A stretch of 47,525 bases of DNA from Bacteroidales bacterium (GTDB lineage Bacteria; Bacteroidota; Bacteroidia; Bacteroidales; UBA932): positions 1 through 47,525 of the forward strand of contig JAFZVU010000083.1 of assembly GCA_017617655.1 (NCBI GenBank). The letters are read 5' to 3'. This document shows, piece after piece, positions 25,859 to 34,743 of this stretch. The notes under the pieces were generated by a model. It was not told where the DNA came from, did not search any database, and saw only the letters and a list, made by a program, of their open reading frames with translations. Both the position numbers and the translations under genes were made by a program. Positions within the stretch are counted from its first letter, which is position 1; each line of letters begins with the position of its first letter.

Positions 25859-26622
25859 TGGGCAGCCCTTTGCTCATCGACAAGGACTTCAGGGGTACCG
25901 TCGGCAATCCGGCGGATTATCCCGACGGCATCCTTATATGCCTCGACAAGCCTTATCGGTGGACTTCGGCCGACGTCGTGCGCAAGATCAAGTTCTTCCT
26001 CCAGAAGACATACCACCTCAGAAACCTGAAGGTCGGCCATGCCGGCACGCTGGACCCCCTTGCGACGGGGGTCCTGGTGATTTGCGTCGGCAAGGCCACC
26101 AAGATATCCGAAAGCCTGCAGGCCCACCGCAAGGAATATCTGGCCACAGTCGAATTCGGAGCGACCACCCCTTCCTACGACCTCGAGAAAGACTACGACG
26201 AATTCTTCCCCTTCGACCATATAGACCGCCGTCGCATCGAAGAAATCCTGCCCACCTTCCTGGGCGAGCAGGAACAGGTGCCGCCGGTGTTCTCAGCCAA
26301 GATGGTAAGCGGGGTGCGGGCATACGAGTTCGCCAGGGCCGGCGAAGAGGTCGAACTGAAAAGCTCGATTATAACCATAGACCGCATCGAGCTGCAGGAT
26401 TTCACAGAAGCGGCCGACAGCCCCACGGGGCGCCCCAGGGCGGAAATACTCGTCGGATGCAGCAAAGGGACATACATCCGCTCGCTTGCCCGGGACCTTG
26501 GTCTCGCACTCGGCAGCGGCGCCCACCTGACCGGCCTTGTACGCACGGCTTCAGGCGATTTTAAAATAAATAACTCGATTTCTTTGGAATATTTAACTTC
26601 ATCTAATACTTTTGCGCCTTGA
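25858..26622 (+). CDS. truB: tRNA pseudouridine(55) synthase TruB
   Basis: A 254-residue pseudouridine synthase that makes the T-loop pseudouridine 55 in tRNAs. The start ATG at 25858 overlaps the rpiB stop; the frame is open further upstream but that part is antisense-like shadow of rpiB. The catalytic Asp is in [15 protein letters not shown], and the family blocks [35 protein letters not shown] and [15 protein letters not shown] are present. It ends inside the promoter region of queA, so the queA -33 and -7 boxes lie in truB coding sequence. Confidence 0.95.
   Translation: MGSPLLIDKDFRGTVGNPADYPDGILICLDKPYRWTSADVVRKIKFFLQKTYHLRNLKVGHAGTLDPLATGVLVICVGKATKISESLQAHRKEYLATVEFGATTPSYDLEKDYDEFFPFDHIDRRRIEEILPTFLGEQEQVPPVFSAKMVSGVRAYEFARAGEEVELKSSIITIDRIELQDFTEAADSPTGRPRAEILVGCSKGTYIRSLARDLGLALGSGAHLTGLVRTASGDFKINNSISLEYLTSSNTFAP
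26583..26614 (+). promoter_or_regulatory. Promoter for queA inside the end of truB
   Basis: TTTG at 26583-26586 and TACTTTTG at 26607-26614 are separated by 20 bp, a full match to the Bacteroidota TTTG/TAnnTTTG promoter with normal spacing. The start point would be near 26618-26620, giving queA a leader of about 25 nt. It separates queA from the dcw operon. Confidence 0.7.
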
Positions 26623-26644
26623 ATGCCCGAATTATACGCAAATA

Positions 26645-27694
26645 ATGAAGTTATCTCAATTCAACTACCCCTTCTCTCTTGACCTGCTGGCGAAATATCC
26701 GTCAGATTTCCGCGATGAATGCAAGATGCTTGTCCTGCACAAGGACACAGGCGAGATAGAGCACAGAATCTTCAAGGATTTCATAGACTACTGCGAAGAA
26801 GGCGACCTTTGCGTCTTCAACGATACCAAAGTTTTCCCCGCCAGGCTCAAAGGCAACAAGGAGAAGACAGGAGCTGAGATAGAAGTCTTCATGCTCAGGG
26901 AGCTCAACAGGGAACAGCGCCTCTGGGATGTCCTGGTAGACCCTGCCAGAAAGATCCGCATAGGCAACAAGCTCTATTTCGGCAAGGACGATTCGCTGGT
27001 GGCCGAGGTGATCGACAACACCACATCCCGCGGAAGGACCCTCCGTTTCTTCTACGACGGCTCTTACGAGGAGTTCAAGGACACCCTCTTCAAGATGGGT
27101 CAGCTGCCGCTTCCGAAGATAATCCGTCCCGAAGTCGAAGAGATCGACAAAGAGCGTTTCCAGACCATCTACGCAAAACACGAGGGCGCCGTGGCGACTC
27201 CTGCCGCAGGCCTGCATTTCAGCGAGATCCTGTTCAAGAAGATGGAGATCAAAGGAGTGGAGACTGCTTTCATCACCCTCCACATGGGCAACGCACATTT
27301 CCACAACGTAGATGTGGAAGACCTCTCCAAGCACAAGATGGATTCCGAGAGGCTCATAATCGAAGAGAAGGAAGCCGACAAGATAAACGCCGCGAAGAAC
27401 GCCGGTCACAAGATTTTCTCGGTCGGCATCACCGTTCTCCGTGGCCTCGAGACTTCAGTCACCACCACCAGACAGGTGAAACCCTTCGACGGCTGGACAA
27501 ACAAATTCATATTCCCGCCTTATCAATTTGCAATTCCCGACGCACTGGTCACCAACTTCCACATGCCGTGGTCTACCATGCTGATCAATGTCGCAGCGTT
27601 CGGCGGTTACGAGAATGTGATGAAAGCATACAATGTAGCCATTGAAAACGGCTATAAATTCGGCACTTACGGAGACGCTATGCTGATCGTCTGA
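26645..27694 (+). CDS. queA: S-adenosylmethionine:tRNA ribosyltransferase-isomerase QueA
   Basis: A 349-residue enzyme that converts 7-aminomethyl-7-deazaguanine in tRNA to epoxyqueuosine using the ribosyl part of SAM. The ATG at 26645 gives the conserved [11 protein letters not shown]; a TTG 11 codons earlier lies in the promoter. Characteristic blocks are [45 protein letters not shown] and [10 protein letters not shown], with the C-terminal [17 protein letters not shown]. It has its own promoter and is closed by a strong terminator, so it is probably a single-gene transcript. Confidence 0.96.
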   Translation: MKLSQFNYPFSLDLLAKYPSDFRDECKMLVLHKDTGEIEHRIFKDFIDYCEEGDLCVFNDTKVFPARLKGNKEKTGAEIEVFMLRELNREQRLWDVLVDPARKIRIGNKLYFGKDDSLVAEVIDNTTSRGRTLRFFYDGSYEEFKDTLFKMGQLPLPKIIRPEVEEIDKERFQTIYAKHEGAVATPAAGLHFSEILFKKMEIKGVETAFITLHMGNAHFHNVDVEDLSKHKMDSERLIIEEKEADKINAAKNAGHKIFSVGITVLRGLETSVTTTRQVKPFDGWTNKFIFPPYQFAIPDALVTNFHMPWSTMLINVAAFGGYENVMKAYNVAIENGYKFGTYGDAMLIV

Positions 27695-27726
27695 TTTCAG
27701 GAACGCGTTTACGTATCTGTAATCGT

Positions 27727-27763
27727 AAAAAAGCGTCGGAATTGTCGTTCCGACGCTTTTTTT
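27727..27763. terminator. Bidirectional intrinsic terminator after queA
   Basis: The perfect 9-bp stem GCGTCGGAA/TTCCGACGC (27733-27741 and 27748-27756) with a 6-nt loop is preceded by an A-run and followed by seven T, a textbook Rho-independent terminator, 32 bp after the queA stop. Confidence 0.93.
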
Positions 27764-27797
27764 CTATTTGCTTGCCTTACCTTACGGCAAAAAAATC

Positions 27798-28904
27798 ATG
27801 AACCAGACGCTTTATCTCACCGCGCTCAACAAGATAATGACCGGCAACTGGAAGATTGCCCATTGTCTTATCCGGCACTTCGGCTGCGCGAGCGACATCT
27901 TCCATGCCGGCCGGAAGAAACTGGCGCAGCTGCTGCCGGGGATGGACGCAGCCGTGCTCCAGCTGACTTCGGGCGAGACTCTCGACGAAGCCTTGAAAGA
28001 ACTTGAATACTGCAGGCGCGAAGGCCTGGAAGTGCTGACCATAGAAGACGAGGCCTATCCGGTCCGGCTGGCGCAGACAGCCGACGCGCCTCTGGTGCTG
28101 TTCAAGCGGGGCTGCCGCAAGCTGAACGGCGCCAGATTCCTCTCCATAGTCGGGACGCGGCACTGCACCCCGTACGCCAGAAAGTACTGCGACAAGATTG
28201 CGGAGCACATGTCTTCCCTGAAGGTGAAACCAGTCATAGTAAGCGGGATGGCATACGGGATCGACACGCTGGCACACCAGGCCGCCCTCCGCTACGGGCT
28301 GGACACCATCGCCGTCACCGCCACCGGCCTGGACATAGTCTATCCTTCATCCAACCGCAATCTCGCCCCGCGCATAGAAGAAAGGGGCTCCATAGTGACG
28401 GAATACTGGTCGGGCACCCCGGCCTACCCTTCCAACTTTTTGAGCCGCAACCGCATAATAGCCGGGCTCTCGGACGCGACTGTAGTTGTGGAATCCCGCA
28501 TCCACGGCGGCAGCCTGGTCACCGCCAGGGCTGCCTTCAATTACGACAGGGAGGTGTTCACCTTCCCGGGCAAGCTGGAGGATGAATGTTATGCCGGCTG
28601 CAACATGCTCATCGCCGAGAACATGGCCCAGCTCGCCAGAAGCGCTGAGCACATCTCCATGGACCTTGGATGGTATCCCGAAGCCGGCGACAGTGACAAC
28701 AGGAGCCGTCAGACGATTCTGGCGAACCTGCCTGTCGAAAAGCAGGAAATACTCAAGGTCCTCCGTCAGTGCGGAGAGATGGATGCAGCCCGCATCGCCG
28801 CCAGCTGTTCTTACGGCATCTCCCAGACTTCGTACCTGCTGCTGGAGATGGAGATTGAGGGCCTCGTCAAGCACATTTCTACGAACAAATATGTATATTT
28901 GTAA
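27798..28904 (+). CDS. dprA: DNA-processing protein DprA
   Basis: A 368-residue DprA/Smf, which binds incoming single-stranded DNA and loads RecA during transformation; it is widespread even in bacteria not known to be competent. An N-terminal helix-hairpin-helix/SAM-like part (about 1-75) precedes the Rossmann fold with SIVGTRHCTPYARKYCDKIA, VSGMAYGIDTLAHQAAL and GLDIVYPSSNRNLA. The C-terminal winged-helix domain (about 305-368) starts around LPVEKQEILKVLRQCGE. The ATG at 27798 is chosen over a TTG 10 codons upstream. It follows the queA terminator and precedes tatD by 13 bp. Confidence 0.94.
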   Translation: MNQTLYLTALNKIMTGNWKIAHCLIRHFGCASDIFHAGRKKLAQLLPGMDAAVLQLTSGETLDEALKELEYCRREGLEVLTIEDEAYPVRLAQTADAPLVLFKRGCRKLNGARFLSIVGTRHCTPYARKYCDKIAEHMSSLKVKPVIVSGMAYGIDTLAHQAALRYGLDTIAVTATGLDIVYPSSNRNLAPRIEERGSIVTEYWSGTPAYPSNFLSRNRIIAGLSDATVVVESRIHGGSLVTARAAFNYDREVFTFPGKLEDECYAGCNMLIAENMAQLARSAEHISMDLGWYPEAGDSDNRSRQTILANLPVEKQEILKVLRQCGEMDAARIAASCSYGISQTSYLLLEMEIEGLVKHISTNKYVYL

Positions 28905-28917
28905 GAATTGCTTTACA

Positions 28918-29682
28918 ATGATTGACACCCATTCACATATATACGACGAGGCATACGACGAAGACTTCAGCCAGGTGCTGGAGCGGGCGAAGGATGCCGG
29001 CGTGGTAAAGATGGTGATGCCGGGCATCGATTCGACTTACCACGACAGGATGATGGCCTGCGCCCGCCGTCTGGAAGGATATGCCTTCCCGGCCATAGGC
29101 CTCCACCCCACCTCCGTCGAAGCCACCTGGAAAGACGAACTGCAGTTCGTATGGGACAACTACCGTCCGGGAGAATTCGTGGCAATCGGAGAGATCGGCC
29201 TCGACGAGCACTGGAGCAAGGAATTCCTGGAAGAGCAGAAGCGCGTGTTCGAAGACCAGCTTGTCTATGCCTGGGAACACGACCTGCCCGTGATAATCCA
29301 TTCCAGAGATTCGACGGAAGACATCTTCGACTGCATCGACCGGGTGGACAAGCCCCTTCGCGGCGTGTTCCACGCCTTCAGCGGGAGCTATGAGACATAC
29401 TGCCGCATAAAGAAGCATTACGGCGGCTTCAAGATCGGCGTGGGAGGCGTAGTCACCTACAAGAACTCCCATCTGGCAGCCTTCATGGACAAGGTGCCGC
29501 TGGAGGACATCCTGCTGGAGACAGACGCTCCCTGGCTGACGCCTGTTCCCTTCAGGGGCAAGCGCAACGAGAGCGGCTATATCAGATATACCGCCGAGAA
29601 GCTGGCCCAGCTCAAGGGCATTTCCTTCGAAGAGGTCGACGCCGTCACCACTGACAACGCACAAACAATGTTCGGAATATGA
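28918..29682 (+). CDS. tatD: TatD family metal-dependent hydrolase
   Basis: A 254-residue TatD-like TIM-barrel metallohydrolase with DNase-type activity in studied members. The metal-binding start is DTHSHIY, followed by the conserved AIGEIGLDEHWSKEFLEEQ block, the histidines in HDLPVIIHSRDS and GVFHAFSGSYET, and the final acid in LLETDAPWLTPVP. The ATG at 28918 is the conserved start (MIDTHSH); upstream codons in frame overlap dprA and are not coding. It is coupled to ansA by an ATGA overlap. Confidence 0.93.
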   Translation: MIDTHSHIYDEAYDEDFSQVLERAKDAGVVKMVMPGIDSTYHDRMMACARRLEGYAFPAIGLHPTSVEATWKDELQFVWDNYRPGEFVAIGEIGLDEHWSKEFLEEQKRVFEDQLVYAWEHDLPVIIHSRDSTEDIFDCIDRVDKPLRGVFHAFSGSYETYCRIKKHYGGFKIGVGGVVTYKNSHLAAFMDKVPLEDILLETDAPWLTPVPFRGKRNESGYIRYTAEKLAQLKGISFEEVDAVTTDNAQTMFGI

Positions 29683-30713
29683 CAAAAGTCCTGATTATAT
29701 ACACTGGAGGCACCATCGGCATGAAGCAGGACAGCGCAAGCATGGCGCTGGTCCCTTTCAACTTCGGCCAGATCCTCGAGGAAGTGCCGGAACTCAAGAA
29801 ATTCAACCTGAGCATAGACGCCTACTCCTTCGACCCCGCCATCGACTCTTCCGACGTCAGGCCGGAATTCTGGGTGGAGCTGGCCGAGCTCATCAAGGAG
29901 AATTATTCAAGATATGACGGCTTCGTGGTGCTCCACGGCACGGACACAATGGCCTTCACGGCATCTATGCTGAGCTTCATGCTGGAGAATCTCGAGAAGC
30001 CGGTGATTCTGACCGGCAGCCAGCTGCCCATCGGCGTGCTGCGCACGGACGGCCGGGAGAACCTTATCTCCGCCATAGAGATAGCTGCTTCCGAAAGGCC
30101 CGACGGCCGGCCCTACGTGCCTGAAGTCTGCGTATTCTTCGACAACGAGCTTTACAGGGGCAACCGCACATACAAATACAGCGCGGAGTATTTCAACGCA
30201 TTCAAGTCGCCGAACTATCCCCTGCTTGCCGAAGCCGGCATACATATCAATTTCAACGAGTCGGCGGTCCGCCATCCTGCAGCATGGGGACGGCCGCTCT
30301 CCATAAGCACAAAGCTCGACACCCGCGTGGGAACCCTCAAGCTGTACCCCGGCATGTCGCCCCAGTATGTGGACGGCGTCCTGTCGATGAAGGGTATGAG
30401 GGCCATCGTCATCGAAACCTTCGGCTGCGGCAACGCTCCCGGCCGTCCGTGGCTTCTGGAACGCCTCCGCAAGGCCGTAGAAGCCGGAACCATAGTGGTA
30501 AACGTGACCCAGTGCGCTGCGGGAAGTGTCGACATGGATGCATACGCGACCGGCATCACCTTGAAGAAGATAGGGGTCATAAGTGCCTATGATTCAACTT
30601 TCGAGAGTGCCTTGACCAAACTTTACTACCTGCTCGGCAAATACGATGACAACGAAACCGTCAAGGAAAAGATGTCCGAAAACATTAGAGGAGAATTTTC
30701 GAAAAATCAATAG
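29679..30713 (+). CDS. ansA: Type I (cytoplasmic) L-asparaginase
   Basis: A 344-residue asparaginase that hydrolyses asparagine to aspartate and ammonia. The nucleophile Thr12 is in IYTGGTIGM and the second catalytic motif is VLHGTDTMAFTASML with the Thr-Asp pair; the conserved Lys region of the C-terminal half is also present. No signal peptide, so it is the cytoplasmic type I enzyme. It overlaps tatD by 4 nt. About 117 bp of AT-rich sequence separates it from exbB, and no convincing terminator is seen after it. Confidence 0.93.
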   Translation: MTKVLIIYTGGTIGMKQDSASMALVPFNFGQILEEVPELKKFNLSIDAYSFDPAIDSSDVRPEFWVELAELIKENYSRYDGFVVLHGTDTMAFTASMLSFMLENLEKPVILTGSQLPIGVLRTDGRENLISAIEIAASERPDGRPYVPEVCVFFDNELYRGNRTYKYSAEYFNAFKSPNYPLLAEAGIHINFNESAVRHPAAWGRPLSISTKLDTRVGTLKLYPGMSPQYVDGVLSMKGMRAIVIETFGCGNAPGRPWLLERLRKAVEAGTIVVNVTQCAAGSVDMDAYATGITLKKIGVISAYDSTFESALTKLYYLLGKYDDNETVKEKMSENIRGEFSKNQ

Positions 30714-30830
30714 TTTTTCAAAAATAAATATTAAATTGCACGGTAATTTATAGCCCAAAATGTACCTGGGCGTAAAAAAAGAAACTAAAAAACTATTTAA
30801 TACATTGTTTAATAATTAATTAAAAAACCT
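30714..30830. other. AT-rich intergenic region before the exbB operon
   Basis: This 117-bp gap must contain the exbB promoter, but no exact TAnnTTTG with a spaced TTTG is present; TACATTGT near 30801-30808 is the nearest match. A weak stem GCCCA/TGGGC (30754-30758 and 30768-30772) with a 9-nt loop lies in the middle, followed on the plus strand by an A-run, so it is not a terminator for ansA. Confidence 0.5.
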
Positions 30831-31616
30831 ATGAAAAAATTTTTCATGTTTTTGGTGGTAGCAGGTGCTCTGATGCTCTCTGCTAACATCCAGGCAACTG
30901 CTCAAGATGAACCGGCTAGCGCTACAGAAGTCGTTACTTCTGCTTCTGACGATGCTGCAAATCCTTTCGCCGCAGCTAAAAGTGACCAACCTCTCCATCA
31001 GGCTCTGAAAGCTAAATTCATCGAAGGTGGCGCCGGCTTCATGGCAACAGTTCTGTTGTGCCTTATCTTCGGTCTTGCTATCGCTATTGAAAGAATCATC
31101 ACTCTCAGCCTCGCCCAGACCAACAACAAGAAACTCCTCAACAGCGTTGAAGAGGCTCTCTCAAAGGGTGACGTTGAAGCAGCTAAAGAAGTTTGCCGCA
31201 ATACCCGCGGCCCTGTAGCAAGCATCTTCTATCAGGGTCTCCTCCGCATGGACCAGGGTGTTGAAAACGTTGAAAAAGCTGTCGTTTCTTACGGTTCAGT
31301 CCAGATGGCCAAACTCGAGAACGGTCTTACCTGGATTTCATTGTTCATCGGTATCGCTCCTATGTTGGGATTCATGGGTACTGTGATCGGTCTGATCCAG
31401 GCCTTCGATGCCATCGAGGTTGCAGGTGATATCTCTCCGGCACTCGTCGCTGGTGGTATGAAAGTCGCTTTGATCACTACCGTAGGTGGTTTGATCGTCG
31501 CTATCATCCTTCAATTGTTCTACAACTATCTCGTATCTAAGATTGACACCATCACCAGCTCAATGGAAGATGCTTCAATCTCACTCGTTGACCTCGTAGT
31601 TAAATATCAAAAATAG
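30831..31616 (+). CDS. exbB: MotA/TolQ/ExbB proton channel family protein
   Basis: A 261-residue inner-membrane proton channel subunit that works with ExbD to energise TonB or a Tol-like system. An N-terminal hydrophobic segment (about 4-24) ending AQ-DEP looks like a cleavable signal peptide or extra helix, common in Bacteroidota members. The MotA/TolQ domain has TM segments around 62-85, 160-185 and 200-230; GITPMLGFMGTVIGLIQAF-like residues (IAPMLGFMGTVIGLI) mark the channel. Codons here end far more often in T (GCT, GGT, GTT) than in neighbouring genes, the same in the next three genes. It leads a four-gene operon. Confidence 0.92.
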   Translation: MKKFFMFLVVAGALMLSANIQATAQDEPASATEVVTSASDDAANPFAAAKSDQPLHQALKAKFIEGGAGFMATVLLCLIFGLAIAIERIITLSLAQTNNKKLLNSVEEALSKGDVEAAKEVCRNTRGPVASIFYQGLLRMDQGVENVEKAVVSYGSVQMAKLENGLTWISLFIGIAPMLGFMGTVIGLIQAFDAIEVAGDISPALVAGGMKVALITTVGGLIVAIILQLFYNYLVSKIDTITSSMEDASISLVDLVVKYQK

Positions 31617-31622
31617 TATATC

Positions 31623-32039
31623 ATGAAATTGGCTCGAATCTTAGAATTAATACTTCTAGGTATTTCTGCTGTTCTTCTGGTGGTGTTCTTCACATCTCCT
31701 CATGATACAGCATCCGATCCGATAGTCAATACATATCTCTATTGGACTTATGCTCTCTTCTTCGTAGCTCTCGTTCTTCTGGTAATCTTCCAGTTGATCC
31801 AGATCTTCAGCTCAAAGAGAGGCATCATCAATTTCGTCCTCCTTCTTGTCGGCATCGCAGTGCTGGTAGGCATCTCTTACGTTCTTGCTAAGGGCGGCCC
31901 GGTCAACACTTCAGTAGACTACACAGAAGGCGTATCTAAATTCAGTGATGCTGCTTTGATATTGACCTACATCCTCGGCGGTGCAGCAATCCTCGCCCTT
32001 CTCTGGTCAGTGATCAAAAACGCTATTACCAATCGTTAA
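31623..32039 (+). CDS. Small four-helix membrane protein of the ExbB-ExbD operon, function unknown
   Basis: A 138-residue protein with four predicted membrane helices (about 7-24, 42-63, 70-90 and 112-131) and short loops; I do not recognise a named family. A protein of this kind commonly sits between exbB and exbD in Bacteroidota, so it may be an accessory subunit of the proton channel. The start is an ATG 6 bp after exbB, and it shares the T-ending codon preference of the operon. Both termini are probably cytoplasmic given the basic KSKR-type loop (SSKRG) between helices 2 and 3 and the C-terminal KNAITNR. Confidence 0.75.
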   Translation: MKLARILELILLGISAVLLVVFFTSPHDTASDPIVNTYLYWTYALFFVALVLLVIFQLIQIFSSKRGIINFVLLLVGIAVLVGISYVLAKGGPVNTSVDYTEGVSKFSDAALILTYILGGAAILALLWSVIKNAITNR

Positions 32040-32054
32040 AAACAAACAATCAAC

Positions 32055-32633
32055 ATGGCAAGCAAAAAGACTCCCGAAATTAATGGTAGTTCTATGGCGG
32101 ACATATCTTTCATGGTATTGATATTCTTCCTCATGGTTACTACTATGGACCAGGAAAAGGGCCTTTCGCGTCGTCTTCCTCCTATGCCAGCCGAAGATCA
32201 GAAAGTTGAGGACCAGAAAGTCAACCGTCGTAACATCATTATTGTGAGAATCAATATGAACGACCGTATCTTCGCAGGTAACGAGGCAATAGATATCAGC
32301 CAGCTGAAAGATAAGATAGTTGAATTCCTTACCAACCCCACCGACGACCCGAACCTTCCCGAGAAGGAAGTTAAGGATATCGAAGGCTTTGGACAGTATC
32401 CTGTTTCAAAGGGTGTGATTTCACTACAGAACGACCGTGGTACGACCTACAGCAAGTACATCGAAGTACAGAACGAGCTCGTACGCGCCGTCAATGAAAT
32501 CCGTGATGATTTCGCAATGCAGAACTTCGGCAAGAAGTATGTGAAGCTCAGCGAAGAGCAGCAGCAGATCTGCCGCGAGTGCATCCCGCAGAACATCTCA
32601 GAAGCAGAACCTAAGGATGTTACTAAAAAATAA
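32055..32633 (+). CDS. exbD: ExbD/TolR family biopolymer transport protein (first copy)
   Basis: A 192-residue bitopic protein. A short cytoplasmic N-terminus is followed by one TM helix (about 14-34) with the essential proton-carrying Asp in SSMADISFMVLIFFLMVTTM. The periplasmic domain is longer than in E. coli ExbD (141) and includes an acidic segment around NPTDDPNLPEKEVKDIEGF and a polar C-terminus. It pairs with the neighbouring second ExbD, a Bacteroidota arrangement. It is 15 bp after the four-helix protein and 11 bp before the second copy. Confidence 0.9.
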   Translation: MASKKTPEINGSSMADISFMVLIFFLMVTTMDQEKGLSRRLPPMPAEDQKVEDQKVNRRNIIIVRINMNDRIFAGNEAIDISQLKDKIVEFLTNPTDDPNLPEKEVKDIEGFGQYPVSKGVISLQNDRGTTYSKYIEVQNELVRAVNEIRDDFAMQNFGKKYVKLSEEQQQICRECIPQNISEAEPKDVTKK

Positions 32634-32644
32634 GGAGTATCAGT

Positions 32645-33100
32645 ATGGCAAAATTTTCTAGAAAAGGCAAAGGCGGACTTCCTGCTATCAGCACGGCGTC
32701 CCTTCCTGATATCGTATTCATGATCCTGATGTTCTTCATGGTGTCTACCAGCATGCGTCAGACCGACCGCATGGTGAAGGTTACCCTTCCGCAGGCTTCA
32801 GAGATCATCAAGCTCGAAAGAAAAGACCTGGCTTCTTACATCTATGTAGGTACTCCGCTGAACCAGTATCAGGGCAAATATGGTACTGACAGCCGTATCC
32901 AGCTCAACGACTCTTTCCGCACCATCGATGAGATCCGTGACTTCATCGCTGCCGAGCGTGAGAATCTGAGCGAGTCAGACCGTCCGTTCATGACCGTTTC
33001 AATCAAGGCTGACGAGGACACCCGCATGGGTATCATCACCGACATAAAGCAAGAGCTGCGTCGCTGCTCAGCTTTGAAGATCATGTATGGTGCAAGATAG
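32645..33100 (+). CDS. exbD: ExbD/TolR family biopolymer transport protein (second copy)
   Basis: A 151-residue ExbD with a basic N-terminus (KFSRKGKGG), one TM helix (about 19-37) and the conserved Asp in TASLPDIVFMILMFFMVST. The periplasmic domain ends in the typical IKADEDTRMGIITDIKQELR block, where the last helix pairs in the dimer. It differs from the first copy in length and sequence, so the two may form a heterodimer with ExbB. It ends the operon, 20 bp before a strong terminator. Confidence 0.92.
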   Translation: MAKFSRKGKGGLPAISTASLPDIVFMILMFFMVSTSMRQTDRMVKVTLPQASEIIKLERKDLASYIYVGTPLNQYQGKYGTDSRIQLNDSFRTIDEIRDFIAAERENLSESDRPFMTVSIKADEDTRMGIITDIKQELRRCSALKIMYGAR

Positions 33101-33120
33101 AACTCTTTAATCCTATAATT

Positions 33121-33153
33121 AAAAAAGCCGGCTGGAATCCAGCCGGCTTTTTT
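33121..33153. terminator. Bidirectional intrinsic terminator between exbD and gltX
   Basis: A perfect inverted repeat, AAAAAAGCCGGCTGG (33121-33135) and its complement (33139-33153), with a 3-nt loop: GC stem with an A-run before and T-run after on both strands. It serves the plus-strand exb operon and the minus-strand gltX, whose stop is 2 bp away. Confidence 0.95.
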
Positions 33154-33154
33154 A

Positions 33155-34696
33155 TTACTCTTCGGGACAGCCCAGCGCCGCTAGCGCCGCGTCCATCCTG
33201 GCGAGGGTCTCCTCCTTGCCGATGAATTCGCAGATGGCGAAGATGCTGGGGCCCTGGCTGATGCCGAGGACTGCCAGACGCAGGCCGTTCATCATGCGTC
33301 CCAGAGGGAAGCCGTTGTCGACGGCCCACTGGCAGATGAAAGGCTCAGTTTCGGCTACTGAGATTGTTTCCAGGCCGGCGAATTTCTCGCGCAGGGTCTT
33401 AAACCTCTCCACGTCTTCGGCCTTCCAGAACTTGGCCACTGACTTCTCATCGTAGCTCTTCGGAGCCTCGAACATATAGAGGGTCAGAGGGAGCAGGTCT
33501 TTCAGCAGGACGGCCCTTTCCTTGATGAGAGCCACTGCCTCGGCAGCGCGCTCAACGGTAACTTCTATGCCGCGCTCGGCAAGCATGCCTTTCAGCTGGG
33601 CGCCGAGGAACTCGTCACTGCTGTTACGGATATACTGCTGATTGAACCACTTGGCCTTGTCCTGGTTGAAGCGGGCGCCTGACTTGCTCACCTTCTCAAG
33701 CGAGAAGGCCTCGATGAGTTCGTCCATAGAGAAGATTTCCTGCTCGGTGCCAGGGTTCCAGCCCAGAAGGGCCAGCATGTTGATGAACGCCTGGGGAAGA
33801 TAACCTTCCTCCCTGTAGCCGATTGACTTCTCACCTTCGGCAGAGTGCCACTCCAGAGGGAACACCGGGAAGCCGAACTTGTCACCGTCACGCTTGCTGA
33901 GCTTGCCCTGCCCCTGCGGCTTGAGCAGCAGAGGGAGGTGTGCGAACTGCGGCTGGGTGTCGGTCCAACCGAAAGCCCTGTAAAGGAGATAGTGCAGAGG
34001 CAGCGAGGGCAGCCACTCTTCTCCCCTGATCACATGGCTGACTTCCATCAGATGGTCGTCTACTATGTTGGCCAGATGGTATGTGGGCAGGCTGTCGGCT
34101 GACTTGTAGAGCACCTTGTCGTCGAGGGTAGAAGTGTTGATGGTGATATGGCCACGGATGAGGTCGTCCATCTCCACATTCTCGTTCTCGGGCATCTTGA
34201 AACGGATCACCCAGTGGGCGCCGCTCTCCAGACGGGCCTTCACCTCGTCGGCGGGCAGAGACAGCGAGTTGTTGAGGCTGCCGCGAACCTTGGCGTCGTA
34301 CGAGAAGCTGCGGCCCTGGCTCTCGGCTTCCTTGCGGAGGGCGTCGAGCTCTTCAGCGGTGTCGAAAGCATAATAGGCGTTGCCGCTCTCTACGAGCTGA
34401 AGGGCATATTTGAGATATATCTCTTTCCTCTCGCTCTGACGATACGGAGCGTGGGGGCCACCTTCGCGGATGCCTTCGTCCAGCTTGATGCCGCACCATT
34501 CGAGGGCTTCCATTATATAATCCTCGGCTCCCGGGACGAAACGCTGGGAATCGGTGTCTTCGATACGGAGGATCATGTCGCCGCCTTCATGGCGTGCGAA
34601 AAGATAATTATAGAGAGCTGTACGGACTCCGCCTATATGCAGCGGACCTGTAGGACTGGGGGCGAAACGTACCCTTACGCGCCTTTTCTGTGTCAT
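33155..34696 (-). CDS. gltX: Glutamyl-tRNA synthetase
   Basis: A 513-residue class I aminoacyl-tRNA synthetase. The HIGH-type motif is His20-Ile-Gly-Gly in PSPTGPLHIGGVRTALYNY. The KMSKS loop is GKLSKRDGDKFGFPVFPL, and GRKWHSAE-like sequence follows. Upstream, DLIRGHITINTSTLDDKVLYKSAD belongs to the stem-contact fold and EVSHVIRGEEWLPSLPLHYLLY to the catalytic fold. The C-terminal half is the anticodon-binding bundle (about 350-513). On the same strand, the tRNA-Glu(CTC) gene and a hairpin with a T-run end 16 bp before the ATG, leaving no room for a separate promoter. Confidence 0.96.
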   Translation of the reverse strand: MTQKRRVRVRFAPSPTGPLHIGGVRTALYNYLFARHEGGDMILRIEDTDSQRFVPGAEDYIMEALEWCGIKLDEGIREGGPHAPYRQSERKEIYLKYALQLVESGNAYYAFDTAEELDALRKEAESQGRSFSYDAKVRGSLNNSLSLPADEVKARLESGAHWVIRFKMPENENVEMDDLIRGHITINTSTLDDKVLYKSADSLPTYHLANIVDDHLMEVSHVIRGEEWLPSLPLHYLLYRAFGWTDTQPQFAHLPLLLKPQGQGKLSKRDGDKFGFPVFPLEWHSAEGEKSIGYREEGYLPQAFINMLALLGWNPGTEQEIFSMDELIEAFSLEKVSKSGARFNQDKAKWFNQQYIRNSSDEFLGAQLKGMLAERGIEVTVERAAEAVALIKERAVLLKDLLPLTLYMFEAPKSYDEKSVAKFWKAEDVERFKTLREKFAGLETISVAETEPFICQWAVDNGFPLGRMMNGLRLAVLGISQGPSIFAICEFIGKEETLARMDAALAALGCPEE

Positions 34697-34712
34697 TGGT
34701 AGTGTGTTTTAT

Positions 34713-34737
34713 AAAAAAAACTGCCCGCAAGCAGTTT
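34713..34737 (-). terminator. Terminator or attenuator between tRNA-Glu and gltX
   Basis: On the minus strand AAACTGC (34737-34731) and GCAGTTT (34724-34718) form a 7-bp stem with a 6-nt loop TTGCGG, running directly into a T-run (34720-34713). It lies 7 bp past the tRNA 3' end and 16 bp before the gltX ATG. It should end the tRNA transcript; gltX would need read-through. Confidence 0.8.
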
Positions 34738-34743
34738 CATTTG

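Noticed and set aside
28894..28901. TATATTTG inside the end of dprA as a tatD promoter
   Set aside because: It codes for the last residues of DprA, and no -33 TTTG lies at 19-21 bp; a chance match is likely.
30754..30772. GCCCA/TGGGC hairpin as a terminator of ansA
   Set aside because: Only 5 bp with a 9-nt loop, and it is followed by an A-run rather than a T-run on the plus strand.
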